The position numbers were made by a program, and so were the translations under genes. The notes under the pieces were generated by a model. That model was not told where the DNA came from, ran no database searches, and saw only the letters and a list, made by a program, of their open reading frames with translations. Below, piece after piece: positions 26,895 through 35,658 of a stretch of DNA of 64,000 nucleotides (its first letter is position 1; each line of letters opens with the position of its first letter). This stretch comes from CAYYJR01 sp964472305 (GTDB lineage: Bacteria > Armatimonadota > Hebobacteria > CAIYQO01): contig CAYYJR010000022.1 of assembly GCA_964472305.1 (NCBI GenBank), forward strand, positions 3,356 to 67,355, read 5' to 3'.

Positions 26895-28127
26895 CTACTT
26901 CGCCGTCAGCGACCACTTCCACGTGCGGGCGGCGACGGCCTGGAGGCGTGATGTTTCGCGTGCCGCGATGAGTTGGTCCAGCTTGTTCAGGAATGCCTTG
27001 TATTCATCCTGCGATCCCACCGGCACCGGTACCGGTCCGAACTGGCGCCAGCGTTTGAGGTAGAGGCGCTCCTGATCGTAGGACAAGGCGTTGACGCGCT
27101 TGCCCAGTTCCAGCCACGGGCCGGGCAGCGCGGCCAGATTGACGCCCACGGCAAGCTTGTCGGCGGTGAAGGTGGCGACCGGTTTGTTGTCCACCGTCAG
27201 GTTCCACTCGCCAGCCTTCAGCCCGGTCACCTTGATGGTATACTGATTCAACTCCTCGGTGAGCGGCAGGTATTTCCCGATAGCCGCCGTTTCCGGATCG
27301 AAATAGGTGGGCAGCGCGTCGTCGGTACGGATGAAGGTGATGGTTTTTTCGCCCACCTTCAACGCATCCACCTTGCAACGGGTAGGCGCAATGGTGCTTT
27401 TCGTCACGTTTATTTCCAGCGACGATGGCTGGTCGGTACACCCCAGCGCCTTCAGCAGCGCGTAAGCCATCACCGCCTGCCCGGCGCGGTCGGGATGCAC
27501 GGCATCGGGAATCATGGTGAACTTCGCGTTCTCCACCTTGGCCTTCTTCTGCACATCCAGCATCAGCGCGTGCAGATCGTAATAGGTCTGTTTTTCGTTG
27601 ACGGCAAGTTCTTTCACCCCTGCGCCCAGCTTGCCCAGCGTATCGTTATACGTCCAGTTTTTCCCTTTGAACGCCGCGCGCCGGTCGAGGTCGACGCAAC
27701 TCGGCGAGAGCAGAACCACCTTCACTCCCGCCTTCTTCAGTTCGGTCACCAGGCCGGTCATCCCCGTCATGTAACGGGTGTAGGCGTCCTGATTGAACTC
27801 ACGAGCGGCGCCGTCGTTCATGCCCAGGCAGATGCTGACCACCGTCGGCTTCAGGCTCAACACGTCGCGCTGCAGCCGTTTCAGCGCCTTGGGCGCGGTG
27901 TCGCCGTGCAGGCCGGCGTTGCGGAAGGAAATATTCACGCCGGGATACCGCAGCGTGAAATAGTTCATCACATAGCGGGTGTAGATGCGCTGCTCGGTGG
28001 TACTGTCGCCGAGAAAGACCAGCCGATCTCCCGCTTGCAGCAGCGGGACGGCCAGCGCCGCGCCGACGGTTAGCGCCAGCATCGCAACCAATACGATGCG
28101 CACGAATAATCGATTGACAGTTGGCAT
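26895..28127 (-). CDS. Exported SGNH/GDSL hydrolase
   Basis: A 410-residue protein with an N-terminal signal segment (residues 1-27, cleavage near ALA-VP). The SGNH blocks are visible: block I VFLGDSTTEQ (catalytic Ser), block II NAGLHGDTA, block III SICLGMNDG, and block V DAVHPDRAGQ with the catalytic Asp/His. Members are esterases that often deacetylate polysaccharides. The C-terminal 150 residues form an additional beta-rich domain. It lies next to an alpha-galactosidase-like gene, consistent with glycan use. Confidence 0.9.
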   Translation of the reverse strand: MPTVNRLFVRIVLVAMLALTVGAALAVPLLQAGDRLVFLGDSTTEQRIYTRYVMNYFTLRYPGVNISFRNAGLHGDTAPKALKRLQRDVLSLKPTVVSICLGMNDGAAREFNQDAYTRYMTGMTGLVTELKKAGVKVVLLSPSCVDLDRRAAFKGKNWTYNDTLGKLGAGVKELAVNEKQTYYDLHALMLDVQKKAKVENAKFTMIPDAVHPDRAGQAVMAYALLKALGCTDQPSSLEINVTKSTIAPTRCKVDALKVGEKTITFIRTDDALPTYFDPETAAIGKYLPLTEELNQYTIKVTGLKAGEWNLTVDNKPVATFTADKLAVGVNLAALPGPWLELGKRVNALSYDQERLYLKRWRQFGPVPVPVGSQDEYKAFLNKLDQLIAARETSRLQAVAARTWKWSLTAK

Positions 28128-28326
28128 GGACAGACTCCTTCAGCGATCTCGCGAGGGGGAGAGCCCCTCACTCCGGTGAGTGTAACGCGTGTCTCATCGT
28201 GCAGGGAGTCGAGGTGCTGTGACAATGATGCGGATATTCGCACAACAAGGGAGTCTTGCATACAAAATAGAGGAACAAACCGCCCGGAGCCGGAATCAAT
28301 CGTCAACGCGTTTCCCCGGAGGTCGT

Positions 28327-30708
28327 ATGGCGCAAGCACTCGAGTTATCGGTAACCGCATCCGGTCACATATCCCTGGCATGTCCCGGTTGGGACGGATT
28401 CGTGCTGGACGGGCTGTTGCCGGTGGTGACCGTCGACGGCGAGGAGCGCAGGCCGTCAGCGGCGCGCGTGGCGGGGACGGAGATCGTCTACGACTTCGAC
28501 GGGCGTGTGGCGCTGACGCTAACCTTGATGGAGGAAAGGGGTGGTCTGCACCTGCGCGCGCGCCTGCGCAACCCGGTGGGTGACGCCTGCGTGCTCAATC
28601 ATGTGTTGCTGCTGGACAGTGCGCGCGCCGCCTTCGGGCAGACGCCGCAACGGGTGCAGGTGCTGTGCCAGTACAGCTACGGCGGCGACGTGCAGCCGCT
28701 GGCTGGCAAGGCGCGCGCGGAGACGGCGGGCAACGAGCCGAACACGCTGGGCGATCGCCCAGCCGACGCGGCATGGCGCACGTCGGAGAATGTCTGGGTG
28801 GCCTATGATCGTGACGCGCGGCAAACGCTGCTCGTGGGTTTCACCACGAACGCGCGCTGGTGCGGCGGCATCGCGCTGTCGGCTACGCCGGACGGCGCCA
28901 TCAAGCGATGGCGCCTGGGCTTCGACGGCGGCGACCTGGAACTGGCGGCGGGTGAGGAGATCGCGCTGGAGGAGGCGATCATACTGACCGGCGCCGATCC
29001 GCTGACGTTGCTGGACGTGTACGGCGACGCCGCGGCGGCGGGGCGCGCGCCGGAGATACCCGAGTTGCCGCCGGTGTCATGGTGCAGTTGGTATCCGTAC
29101 CGGCTGGGAGTGACCGAGGAGCGATTGCTGGAGACCGCGCGCATCGGCCAGGCGCGGCTGGGCGCGCTGGGACTGCGTATCATCGAGGCCGACCTGGGTT
29201 GGGAATGGGAGCAATTGCCCAGCACCTTCGAGGAGAACGACCAGTTCCCGCATGGCTTGCAGTGGCTGGCGGACGGACTGGCGCGCTACGACATGGCGCT
29301 GGGCGTGTGGAAGGCACCGTATACCATCAGCGAGTTTGATCCGCTGGTGCGCGAGCATCCGGAGTGGCTGGTGGCAGATGCGGACGGCGTACCGTTCGTG
29401 CAATCGACATGGTACTGGGTACCCCACGGCGACGTCTACCTGCTCGACTTGACCCATCCCGGCGCGCAGGGGTGGCTCCGCGCGCGCATTCACAGCCTGC
29501 ACGCGCGCGGCGTACGCTACCTGAAGCTGGATTTCATCAGCGCCATTGGCGATGCACGCGCCAAACGGCGGCACGACCGGCGCATCGTCGCCGGCGGCGG
29601 GTGCGAGGCACTGCGCCTGGGCGCCCGCATCGTGCGCGAGGAGATGCCCGACAGTCTCATCCTCAACTGCGGTGGACCGGAACTGCCCGGTCCCGGCCAG
29701 TGGCCGTTGCTCTACGCCTGCAACGACACTGGCAACGCCGGTTTCATCACCTGGGCGTTCCAGCGTGACAATTTTCGCGCGCTCGCCTGCCACCTGTTCA
29801 AGAACCGCCGCTGGGGGTGGATACAGCCGTCGTGCCTGTGCGTGGGACTGCCCGCCACGCTGGAGGAAGCCCGCCTGCGCGCCACCGCCGCCTTTCTGAG
29901 CGGGGGGCAGATCGATATCTCCGACACCCTCACCACGCTGCCGGAGGACCGCTGGCAAGTGCTCACCGTCACGCTGCCTCCGCTAGGCCTGTCCGCGCGT
30001 CCGCTCGATCTTTTCGAACCGGTGGTCGATCCCGGTTGCGTAGACTCCCCGGCGGTGTGCACGGGTGACGCGGTGACCGTCACGGGCCGTGAGCATGCGC
30101 CGGGCTCGGTATGGCATCTGCCGCTGCGGGGCGGATGGGACGACTGGCACCTGCTGGCGACCTTCGCCTTCAACAGCAATCCCACCGCGGAAGCGCCACA
30201 CTACGCCCGCTTCGCCCTCCCGCTGGGGCGGCTGGGCCTGCATGATGAGGCGTACTGGGCGTACGAGTTCTGGAGCGGACAATTTCTCGGCACGGTGCCC
30301 GCCATGCGCCACAATCCAAAGGGATACGTACACTCCGGCGATGTGCAGGACCTGAGCGTGGGCGACACGCCAGGCATCCTGGACATCGCCTTCGCCGGAC
30401 CGGCGGTGAAACTGCTTTGCCTGCGCGCCATACGCCCGCACCCGTGGGTGGTGGGCAGCAGCTTTCACCAGAGCTGCGGTACGGAACTGCATGATGTGCG
30501 CTGGGATGCGGTGACGGGCACCCTCTCCGGCACGCTGGCGCGCCCCGCCGGCGAAACCGGCTTCCTCACCATCGCCGGCGCCGGCCACTCCCTCGCCGCC
30601 GAAGTGGATGGCCATCCCGCCGCGCTCCTCCCCACCGCCAACGGCGCCTGGCGCCTGCCCATCCTCACCACCAACCCGCACACCCCCTTCAAAATTAGGG
30701 ACATTTGA
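28327..30708 (+). CDS. Alpha-galactosidase/melibiase-like glycoside hydrolase (GH36-type)
   Basis: A 793-residue protein: an N-terminal beta-supersandwich (about 1-255), a TIM barrel opened by SWCSWYPYRLGVTEE, a catalytic-strand YLKLDFIS (probable nucleophile Asp), LNCGG and a late ISDTLTTLP loop, then a C-terminal beta domain. The arrangement is that of GH36/melibiase-related enzymes hydrolysing alpha-galactosides. The ATG at 28327 follows GGAGG; the in-frame extension to 28189 is rejected. No signal peptide is seen, so it probably acts in the cytoplasm. Confidence 0.85.
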   Translation: MAQALELSVTASGHISLACPGWDGFVLDGLLPVVTVDGEERRPSAARVAGTEIVYDFDGRVALTLTLMEERGGLHLRARLRNPVGDACVLNHVLLLDSARAAFGQTPQRVQVLCQYSYGGDVQPLAGKARAETAGNEPNTLGDRPADAAWRTSENVWVAYDRDARQTLLVGFTTNARWCGGIALSATPDGAIKRWRLGFDGGDLELAAGEEIALEEAIILTGADPLTLLDVYGDAAAAGRAPEIPELPPVSWCSWYPYRLGVTEERLLETARIGQARLGALGLRIIEADLGWEWEQLPSTFEENDQFPHGLQWLADGLARYDMALGVWKAPYTISEFDPLVREHPEWLVADADGVPFVQSTWYWVPHGDVYLLDLTHPGAQGWLRARIHSLHARGVRYLKLDFISAIGDARAKRRHDRRIVAGGGCEALRLGARIVREEMPDSLILNCGGPELPGPGQWPLLYACNDTGNAGFITWAFQRDNFRALACHLFKNRRWGWIQPSCLCVGLPATLEEARLRATAAFLSGGQIDISDTLTTLPEDRWQVLTVTLPPLGLSARPLDLFEPVVDPGCVDSPAVCTGDAVTVTGREHAPGSVWHLPLRGGWDDWHLLATFAFNSNPTAEAPHYARFALPLGRLGLHDEAYWAYEFWSGQFLGTVPAMRHNPKGYVHSGDVQDLSVGDTPGILDIAFAGPAVKLLCLRAIRPHPWVVGSSFHQSCGTELHDVRWDAVTGTLSGTLARPAGETGFLTIAGAGHSLAAEVDGHPAALLPTANGAWRLPILTTNPHTPFKIRDI

Positions 30709-30725
30709 GCGAGATTGTCCCGCTT

Positions 30726-31991
30726 TTACGCCGGCACGATGGCGTCGTGTTCGCGGAGCAGGGCGTAAATATCCGCCAGCGGAAGCTCTTCCGGATCCCG
30801 ACCGGTTTGCGCGCTGAGGGCCGCCATCGCTCCCGCGGCCTGGCCCATGGCCATGCACGGGCATTCCACGCGAATGGCACTATTGGTTTCGCGATCGCTG
30901 CTGACGCAGCGACCTGCCACGATGAGGAAACGACTGCCGGCCGGCAGCATGGCACCGCGCGGAATCGTGGGGACAATCTGGTCGCCCAATGAACGGTGGT
31001 TGATACCGTGGCCATCGTGCAGGTGTTCGTCAATCCAGTAGAAGGCATTGCACATGGCGTCCGGGTAGCGCCGGCCTGCCTCATAATCGGCGATGACCAT
31101 GGTTGTCTTGCCGCGGATGGTGACCGTCTCGCGAATGCCGGTTTCGGCGCAGAGATACTCGACGCGAAAGCCGCCGAGCCCGGGTTGCCGGCGGAAAAAT
31201 CGGTAGAGACGCAGCATAGCGCGGCGTGCTTCGATTTCGGCCATCGTCTTCCCCTCGCTCGTTTCGGCGTGCGGGGCACGCGTGTGGCTCGCATTGCCGC
31301 CGTGATGGCGCAGGTATCCCTCCGGCCCTACGCCGCCGTACCAGGAGAAGTCAGTACTGTATAACTCCCCGCGCGCGATAGCCTCGTTCGCCGCCACCTT
31401 CAGCGCGGGATAATCCAACCCCTGTGTGTCATATCCTGTACAATGCATCTGCAGCGTTGCCGGTTGCACGGTTTCCGGGCGCACGACCTCCAGGCCGGCG
31501 ATGGTGACCACGTTGGCGTCGCCGGTGGCATCGATCAGCACCGTCGTCCGCGTCGTCCGCAGGCCCGTCTTCGTGCACAGGGAGACCGTCCACGCGGAAT
31601 CTTCAAACACGGCTGCCGCGGGCATGCTATGGAAAAGCAGTTCGACACCCGCATCGAGCACGGCTTCGTCGCACAGCGCGGCGAAGACGGCTTTGTCCAT
31701 GTTCAGGTGTCGCGGCTTATTGGTATTGCGGGTATAGTCGGCAGTCGGTATTGGTTGTCCGGTCTCTTCTAACGTCCGGCGCATCAACTCCCAGCCGATG
31801 CCGCCGATAATTTGCCGACCCCAGGCAAAGAAGTGGGCGGGGGCATTAACACCTCCCACCGTCATTGTGCCGCCGAGCATGGCGTTCTTCTCAACGAGCA
31901 GCGTACGCGCCCCCGCGCGTCCTGCCTGAATAGCCGCGATCACCCCGGCCGTGCCACCGCCCACCACGATCACGTCATATTGTGCCTGCAT
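30726..31991 (-). CDS. FAD-dependent oxidoreductase (FAD_oxidored family)
   Basis: A 421-residue flavoprotein. The dinucleotide-binding motif VVGGGTAGVIAAIQAGRAGA is at the N-terminus, followed by the family's LGGTMTVGGVN loop, and the late RCVSSDR...RVECPCMAMGQAAG matches the FAD_oxidored group frequent in Planctomycetes, Armatimonadota and Verrucomicrobia. The substrate is unknown but neighbours suggest carbohydrate derivatives. The ATG at 31991 is chosen because GGGGGA precedes it; the frame is open to 32006. It converges with the glycosidase gene, 17 bases between stops. Confidence 0.87.
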   Translation of the reverse strand: MQAQYDVIVVGGGTAGVIAAIQAGRAGARTLLVEKNAMLGGTMTVGGVNAPAHFFAWGRQIIGGIGWELMRRTLEETGQPIPTADYTRNTNKPRHLNMDKAVFAALCDEAVLDAGVELLFHSMPAAAVFEDSAWTVSLCTKTGLRTTRTTVLIDATGDANVVTIAGLEVVRPETVQPATLQMHCTGYDTQGLDYPALKVAANEAIARGELYSTDFSWYGGVGPEGYLRHHGGNASHTRAPHAETSEGKTMAEIEARRAMLRLYRFFRRQPGLGGFRVEYLCAETGIRETVTIRGKTTMVIADYEAGRRYPDAMCNAFYWIDEHLHDGHGINHRSLGDQIVPTIPRGAMLPAGSRFLIVAGRCVSSDRETNSAIRVECPCMAMGQAAGAMAALSAQTGRDPEELPLADIYALLREHDAIVPA

Positions 31992-32108
31992 ATGTCCCCC
32001 AGTCATGCCAGAATCGCCCTATTCTAACGTTAAAGCGCGAAATAAGGCAAAGGCAGCCCCGGCATCACGGCGCAGGCAGTGCGGAGACAGCTTCCATCAC
32101 CGACACCT

Positions 32109-32149
32109 ATGATAAATATCATTGCGCGCACGGGAGAGGATGCTATACT
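32109..32149 (+). promoter_or_regulatory. Ferredoxin promoter with FNR-like dyad at about -41
   Basis: ATGATAAATATCAT (32109-32122) is a dyad that differs from the FNR consensus TTGAT-N4-ATCAA only in the outermost base of each half. It overlaps a weak -35 (TTGCGC, 32122-32127), with TATACT at 32144-32149. The dyad centre is about 41 bases before the expected start, the standard position for activation by Crp/Fnr regulators. Confidence 0.55.
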
Positions 32150-32189
32150 GCAGACAGCGGGTCGGCAACGCCCGTAGGGAGGTAATGCG

Positions 32190-32381
32190 ATGAGAGCAAC
32201 CGTGGAGCAAGAGGTGTGCATCGGCTGTGGGTTGTGTGCCGAGACGTGCCCGCGGGTTTTTATGATGCGTGACGATATCGCCGTCGTTCAGACTGACCCG
32301 GTGCCGGTCGAGGTTGAAGCACAATGCCAACAAGCCGCCGACGACTGCCCCGTGTCCGCGATTACCCTTACCGATTCGTAG
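32190..32381 (+). CDS. Small [4Fe-4S] ferredoxin
   Basis: A 63-residue acidic ferredoxin. CIGCGLCAETCP gives three cluster ligands plus the usual second-cluster position, and the late DDCPVSAI gives the fourth ligand, so one [4Fe-4S] cluster is expected, as in Bacillus-type ferredoxins. It transfers electrons to a partner not identifiable from sequence. A GGGAGG ribosome-binding site precedes the ATG. Position at the edge of the NO-response genes and an FNR-like site at its promoter suggest expression under low oxygen or NO stress. Confidence 0.92.
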   Translation: MRATVEQEVCIGCGLCAETCPRVFMMRDDIAVVQTDPVPVEVEAQCQQAADDCPVSAITLTDS

Positions 32382-32433
32382 CATCACTGGTGGGATCGGG
32401 GGTTCCGCCCCTTGCGCGTGACAGTGTTTGCGA

Positions 32434-32616
32434 TCAGTCACGCACGGGGGCAATATGGGAGAACGGCTTGAACAGTTGCGCCAGTTGTTCCGGCGTGATA
32501 CCCGGACCCTGGTCGGTCACCGACACTTCCACGTCACCATCGATTTGCCGCGCGCGCACCAGCACCGGCATTGCGGGAACGCGTATTGCCGGCCGACGGA
32601 AACGTGGCTCCATCAA
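32434..32616 (-). pseudogene. Relic of a histidine kinase ATPase domain
   Basis: The frame reads DVEVSVTDQGPGITPEQLAQ and then LFKPF before a stop nine codons later. This is the G1 box and following helix of a HATPase_c domain. The N box, G2 box and the entire dimerisation/sensor region are missing, so this is a remnant, not a working kinase. It lies 13 bases after the stop codon of the NnrS-like gene on the same strand. Confidence 0.65.
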
Positions 32617-32629
32617 CCGGATAACCGCT

Positions 32630-34420
32630 TCACGCCACTTCGCGCAGCCGGGTCAGCAACGCATCCACCGGGATATGCTTGATTTCGGCTGCTTTGGCAA
32701 TCGTGATGCGCTTTCCGAGCGTTTGCCGTAATACCGGATTCGCCAGCGGTTCGAATCCCATGGACACAAGAATATCGAGGGTCTGCGGGTAGAGTTCGAC
32801 CAAACGCGCCACGGGAAGACTGGCCGTGATTTCGCTGGTCGATTCCGCTGCCTCGCCGACCATTGCAAATGCTTCGTCCGGCACCGGGTGGTACAGCGTG
32901 CGTAACAGATTGTACCCATACAATGCCAATGCGACGGCTTCCACCCATCCCGACAGACCAGCCACGGCAAATGCCCCATCGCCGACCGGCACCGTCAGTG
33001 CTTGAAAGAGTACCCGTAGCGTGCATCCCAGCATGATGAGCGCGAACGTGACATTCAGCAATCTCAGGCTATGCACCGGACGCCCGAGGAATACCGGGAG
33101 CGTGCGCATTGAATACCCCAGGATCATGATCGTGATGAAGCCGACGGTCAGCGCATGCCGATAACCGCCCATCAGCGCGTGTGGCGCGGCGGCACCGGTG
33201 ACCGCATGGTAGAGGGTCAACACGGTAACGCCGATAGTCGCCACCACCAGCCAACCGTATGCCGCATAGAGGTATTTTTCATAGGCACGCGATGCATCGG
33301 CAAGGCCGTCCAGCGAATCCACCGTGCGCCGAAAGACGCCCACATTCCAGATGAAGCCGAACACCGCCAGGCATTCGATGACGGCAGGAATCGCCAGCAT
33401 GGCAGGCGCCACCATCTGGAATTGCACCAGAACATCGACCGCTGCGCGCAACACCAGACCGAGGATGAGCAGGGGGAAGACCAGGCTATCAAGCCATGCA
33501 CGGGGTTGTGGCTTCCCCAGGAAGACCGGGAGCGTGCGCAGGCTGACACCGAAGATGAACAGGACCGCGAAACCATCCAATTGCACGTGACGGTACGCCC
33601 AGTTCCACTGGGCAGGAAGTATGGCGGTATGTGTGGCCGCCATCCAGCTTAGCATCACCGCATTCATGACCGTCATGGCGACGAAAGCAAAGATGCCGGC
33701 AACCAGATACTTGTCAGCAAGATCGACGCCGGTGGTGCCTTTACGCATGGTGTTGACCATCACCAAGGCAAAGAGCACGGCAGCAGCGACTTCCATCAAG
33801 CCAGCCATTACCGTAATCGGCGCTAACGCCGGGTTGGCCATGAATGGACGGTAGATGGCATGCAGCAGCACACCACCCGCCATCAGCCAATACGAGTGAT
33901 ATGCCAGGGCAACATCCTGGAGCGGCGCGGCTTTCAAGCGGGGCACTACATGGTAGGCAATGCCCATAATGAACAGTGAAACCCACCCGAAGATTTGCAC
34001 GTGACCGTGTGCCTGGTTGCCCACGGTCAGCCAGCCAACAAATTCATGGTGATATCCGATCAGCGAGAGGTTGATCGCTCCCCACAGCACGCCGCCGGTG
34101 AGAACGAACGTGATGGCGGTGACGAGAAAACGCCGGAAAAGGCTGTCGGGATCCAACGCTTCCCCCCCGCGAGGCGGCTCTGCCTGCGGCATCGCAGACT
34201 CATGATCGGTCTGTTGCCCGATAGCCTCCTGTAATTCACGCATCAACTGATCCGGATCAACATGATGCACGCGCGCAAACCAGCCCAAGGGCTCATCAGG
34301 TCCGGTCGCGCCACCGCACTCCATCAATCCATAACGACTTAGCACCGGGCGCGTCTGCGGATACGCAATCAGGATATCACGCAGCGAAAGATCATTGTGA
34401 ATCAACAATGGTGTCATCAT
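32630..34420 (-). CDS. NnrS-like haem-copper membrane protein flanked by DUF1858-type domains
   Basis: A 596-residue protein. A DUF1858-like domain starts it (about 5-65, DLSLRDILIAYPQTRPVL with a downstream ECGG), then about twelve membrane helices of the NnrS type follow, with histidine-rich HGHVQIFGW, YRHVQLDGF and YRHALTVGF and two SLRTLPVFLG/SMRTLPVFLG repeats. A second DUF1858 domain (about 530-596, VARLVELYPQTLDILVSMG) ends it. NnrS proteins are membrane haem proteins linked to nitric oxide stress. It follows the DUF2249 gene by 58 bases and is probably cotranscribed with it. Confidence 0.87.
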   Translation of the reverse strand: MMTPLLIHNDLSLRDILIAYPQTRPVLSRYGLMECGGATGPDEPLGWFARVHHVDPDQLMRELQEAIGQQTDHESAMPQAEPPRGGEALDPDSLFRRFLVTAITFVLTGGVLWGAINLSLIGYHHEFVGWLTVGNQAHGHVQIFGWVSLFIMGIAYHVVPRLKAAPLQDVALAYHSYWLMAGGVLLHAIYRPFMANPALAPITVMAGLMEVAAAVLFALVMVNTMRKGTTGVDLADKYLVAGIFAFVAMTVMNAVMLSWMAATHTAILPAQWNWAYRHVQLDGFAVLFIFGVSLRTLPVFLGKPQPRAWLDSLVFPLLILGLVLRAAVDVLVQFQMVAPAMLAIPAVIECLAVFGFIWNVGVFRRTVDSLDGLADASRAYEKYLYAAYGWLVVATIGVTVLTLYHAVTGAAAPHALMGGYRHALTVGFITIMILGYSMRTLPVFLGRPVHSLRLLNVTFALIMLGCTLRVLFQALTVPVGDGAFAVAGLSGWVEAVALALYGYNLLRTLYHPVPDEAFAMVGEAAESTSEITASLPVARLVELYPQTLDILVSMGFEPLANPVLRQTLGKRITIAKAAEIKHIPVDALLTRLREVA

Positions 34421-34478
34421 GTCTCCTCCACCATCACAACATCCGTCCCGGAGCAGGAAAGGCCGGAGCTTCTCCGCG

Positions 34479-34718
34479 CTACACCTTGCCGATGCGGACG
34501 CGCCACACGGTCGGACCTTCCTCCAGGTATTCCCAGGTGAACTGGTCCGGCATCTCGATCAGGAACTGGTAGTAAAGCGGGCGTGGTTCATGGTCGTTCA
34601 CCAGTAACATGGCTTTGCCGGATTGCAGGCTGGCAAAAGTATCGAAAATCGTCTGATGTTTGATTGGCGCCGGCAGGGGGCGCACATCAACAGTAGCGGC
34701 GAAACCGTTGTTCTGCAT
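34479..34718 (-). CDS. DUF2249 domain protein
   Basis: A 79-residue protein. VDVRPLPAPIKHQTIFDTFASL and the late FTWEYLEEGPTVWRVRIGK match DUF2249, a small TusA-like fold found next to NO and nitrite metabolism genes (hemerythrins, NnrS, NO reductases). The function is not known; a role in metal or haem handling has been proposed for relatives. It starts a minus-strand operon with the NnrS-like gene; the CRP-type site at 34779 is at -41.5 of its predicted transcript start. Confidence 0.88.
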   Translation of the reverse strand: MQNNGFAATVDVRPLPAPIKHQTIFDTFASLQSGKAMLLVNDHEPRPLYYQFLIEMPDQFTWEYLEEGPTVWRVRIGKV

Positions 34719-34778
34719 GGAATGCTCCTCTCATCACAACGAGATGGGTTCACCATAACAAAACTGCCCGGCATTGTC

Positions 34779-34794
34779 TGTGATTTGAGTCACA
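34779..34794. promoter_or_regulatory. Perfect CRP-type site between DUF2249 and ric
   Basis: TGTGATTTGAGTCACA is a full match to TGTGA-N6-TCACA, with flanking TGTCT and AGACA extending the symmetry after one bulged base. On the minus strand a -10-like TATGGT (34757-34752) places the site centre 41.5 bases from the expected start of the DUF2249-nnrS transcript. It is also 131 bases upstream of the ric start codon. Confidence 0.72.
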
Positions 34795-34924
34795 AGACAT
34801 CGCCCATGATGGAAAATATCGGGCAATGGCCACCAACTATGTCATGCTCTCGCGGATTTTCTCTGTCACCCGAAGGGCATACCGGATATCATACCAACAA
34901 CGCAAGCTGACGCGAGGTGATAGC

Positions 34925-35650
34925 ATGGCACAGACGATATTGACGCCAGACATAGCGGTGGGAGCGGTGGTGACGGAGTATCCGGCGACAGTGCGTATGT
35001 TCGAGGCGTTGGGAATCGATTACTGTTGCGGTGGCCAACGGACGCTGAAAGACGCCGCGCAAGAGGCGCAGATGCCGGTCGAATCGCTGCTGGCAGTCTT
35101 GCGCACCACCATCGCGCAAGCGCAGCAGGTGCCTGCGGCTGAGCGCAATTGGCAGGCAGCACCCCTGAGCGAACTGCTGGATCACATTATTACAGTCCAC
35201 CACGCATTCATGCACCGAGAACTGCCGCGCATCGCACAACTCATGGAACGGGTCAATCGCGCTCACGGCGCCAAACATGGTGATCTCCTGACACCGCTGG
35301 CAGAGACGTTTACCGCCTTGCGGACGGAGATTGCGGCGCACCTGACGGATGAAGAAGAGCGGGCATTTCCGATGATTCGCCGGTTAGCGGCTGGCATGGT
35401 GGATACGCAGGTCGCACAGGCAGTGAGCGCGTTGGAACACGAGCATGACGTCGCCGGGAAGGCACTGGCCCGGCTTCGCGCCATCACACATGATTACCAG
35501 GTGCCCACCGATGCCTGCGCGACATATTGCGCGCTCTACGATGGACTCCAGGCGTTGGAGCGGGATCTGCACCAGCATATCCATCTGGAAAACAATATCC
35601 TGTTCCCACGGACCCGACAACTCCTGGCAGCGAGCCAGCGGGCGGCATGA
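34925..35650 (+). CDS. ric: Iron-sulfur cluster repair di-iron protein (Ric/YtfE/ScdA)
   Basis: A 241-residue protein. The ScdA N-terminal domain (about 8-55) has the typical MFEALGIDYCCGGQRTL with its CCGG. A hemerythrin-like four-helix bundle follows with iron ligands in DHIITVHHAFMHRE, LTDEEERAFPM, EHEHDVAG and HQHIHLENNILFP. Ric proteins repair iron-sulfur clusters damaged by nitric oxide or peroxide and are induced by NO. The ATG at 34925 is chosen because the ScdA domain begins there; the open frame back to 34826 crosses promoter sequence. Confidence 0.94.
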   Translation: MAQTILTPDIAVGAVVTEYPATVRMFEALGIDYCCGGQRTLKDAAQEAQMPVESLLAVLRTTIAQAQQVPAAERNWQAAPLSELLDHIITVHHAFMHRELPRIAQLMERVNRAHGAKHGDLLTPLAETFTALRTEIAAHLTDEEERAFPMIRRLAAGMVDTQVAQAVSALEHEHDVAGKALARLRAITHDYQVPTDACATYCALYDGLQALERDLHQHIHLENNILFPRTRQLLAASQRAA

Positions 35651-35658
35651 GATGCTGC

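Noticed and set aside
32747..32757. GGTTCGAATCC, the T-loop sequence of many tRNAs
   Set aside because: It lies inside the C-terminal DUF1858 domain of the NnrS-like gene, and no acceptor, D or anticodon stems surround it.
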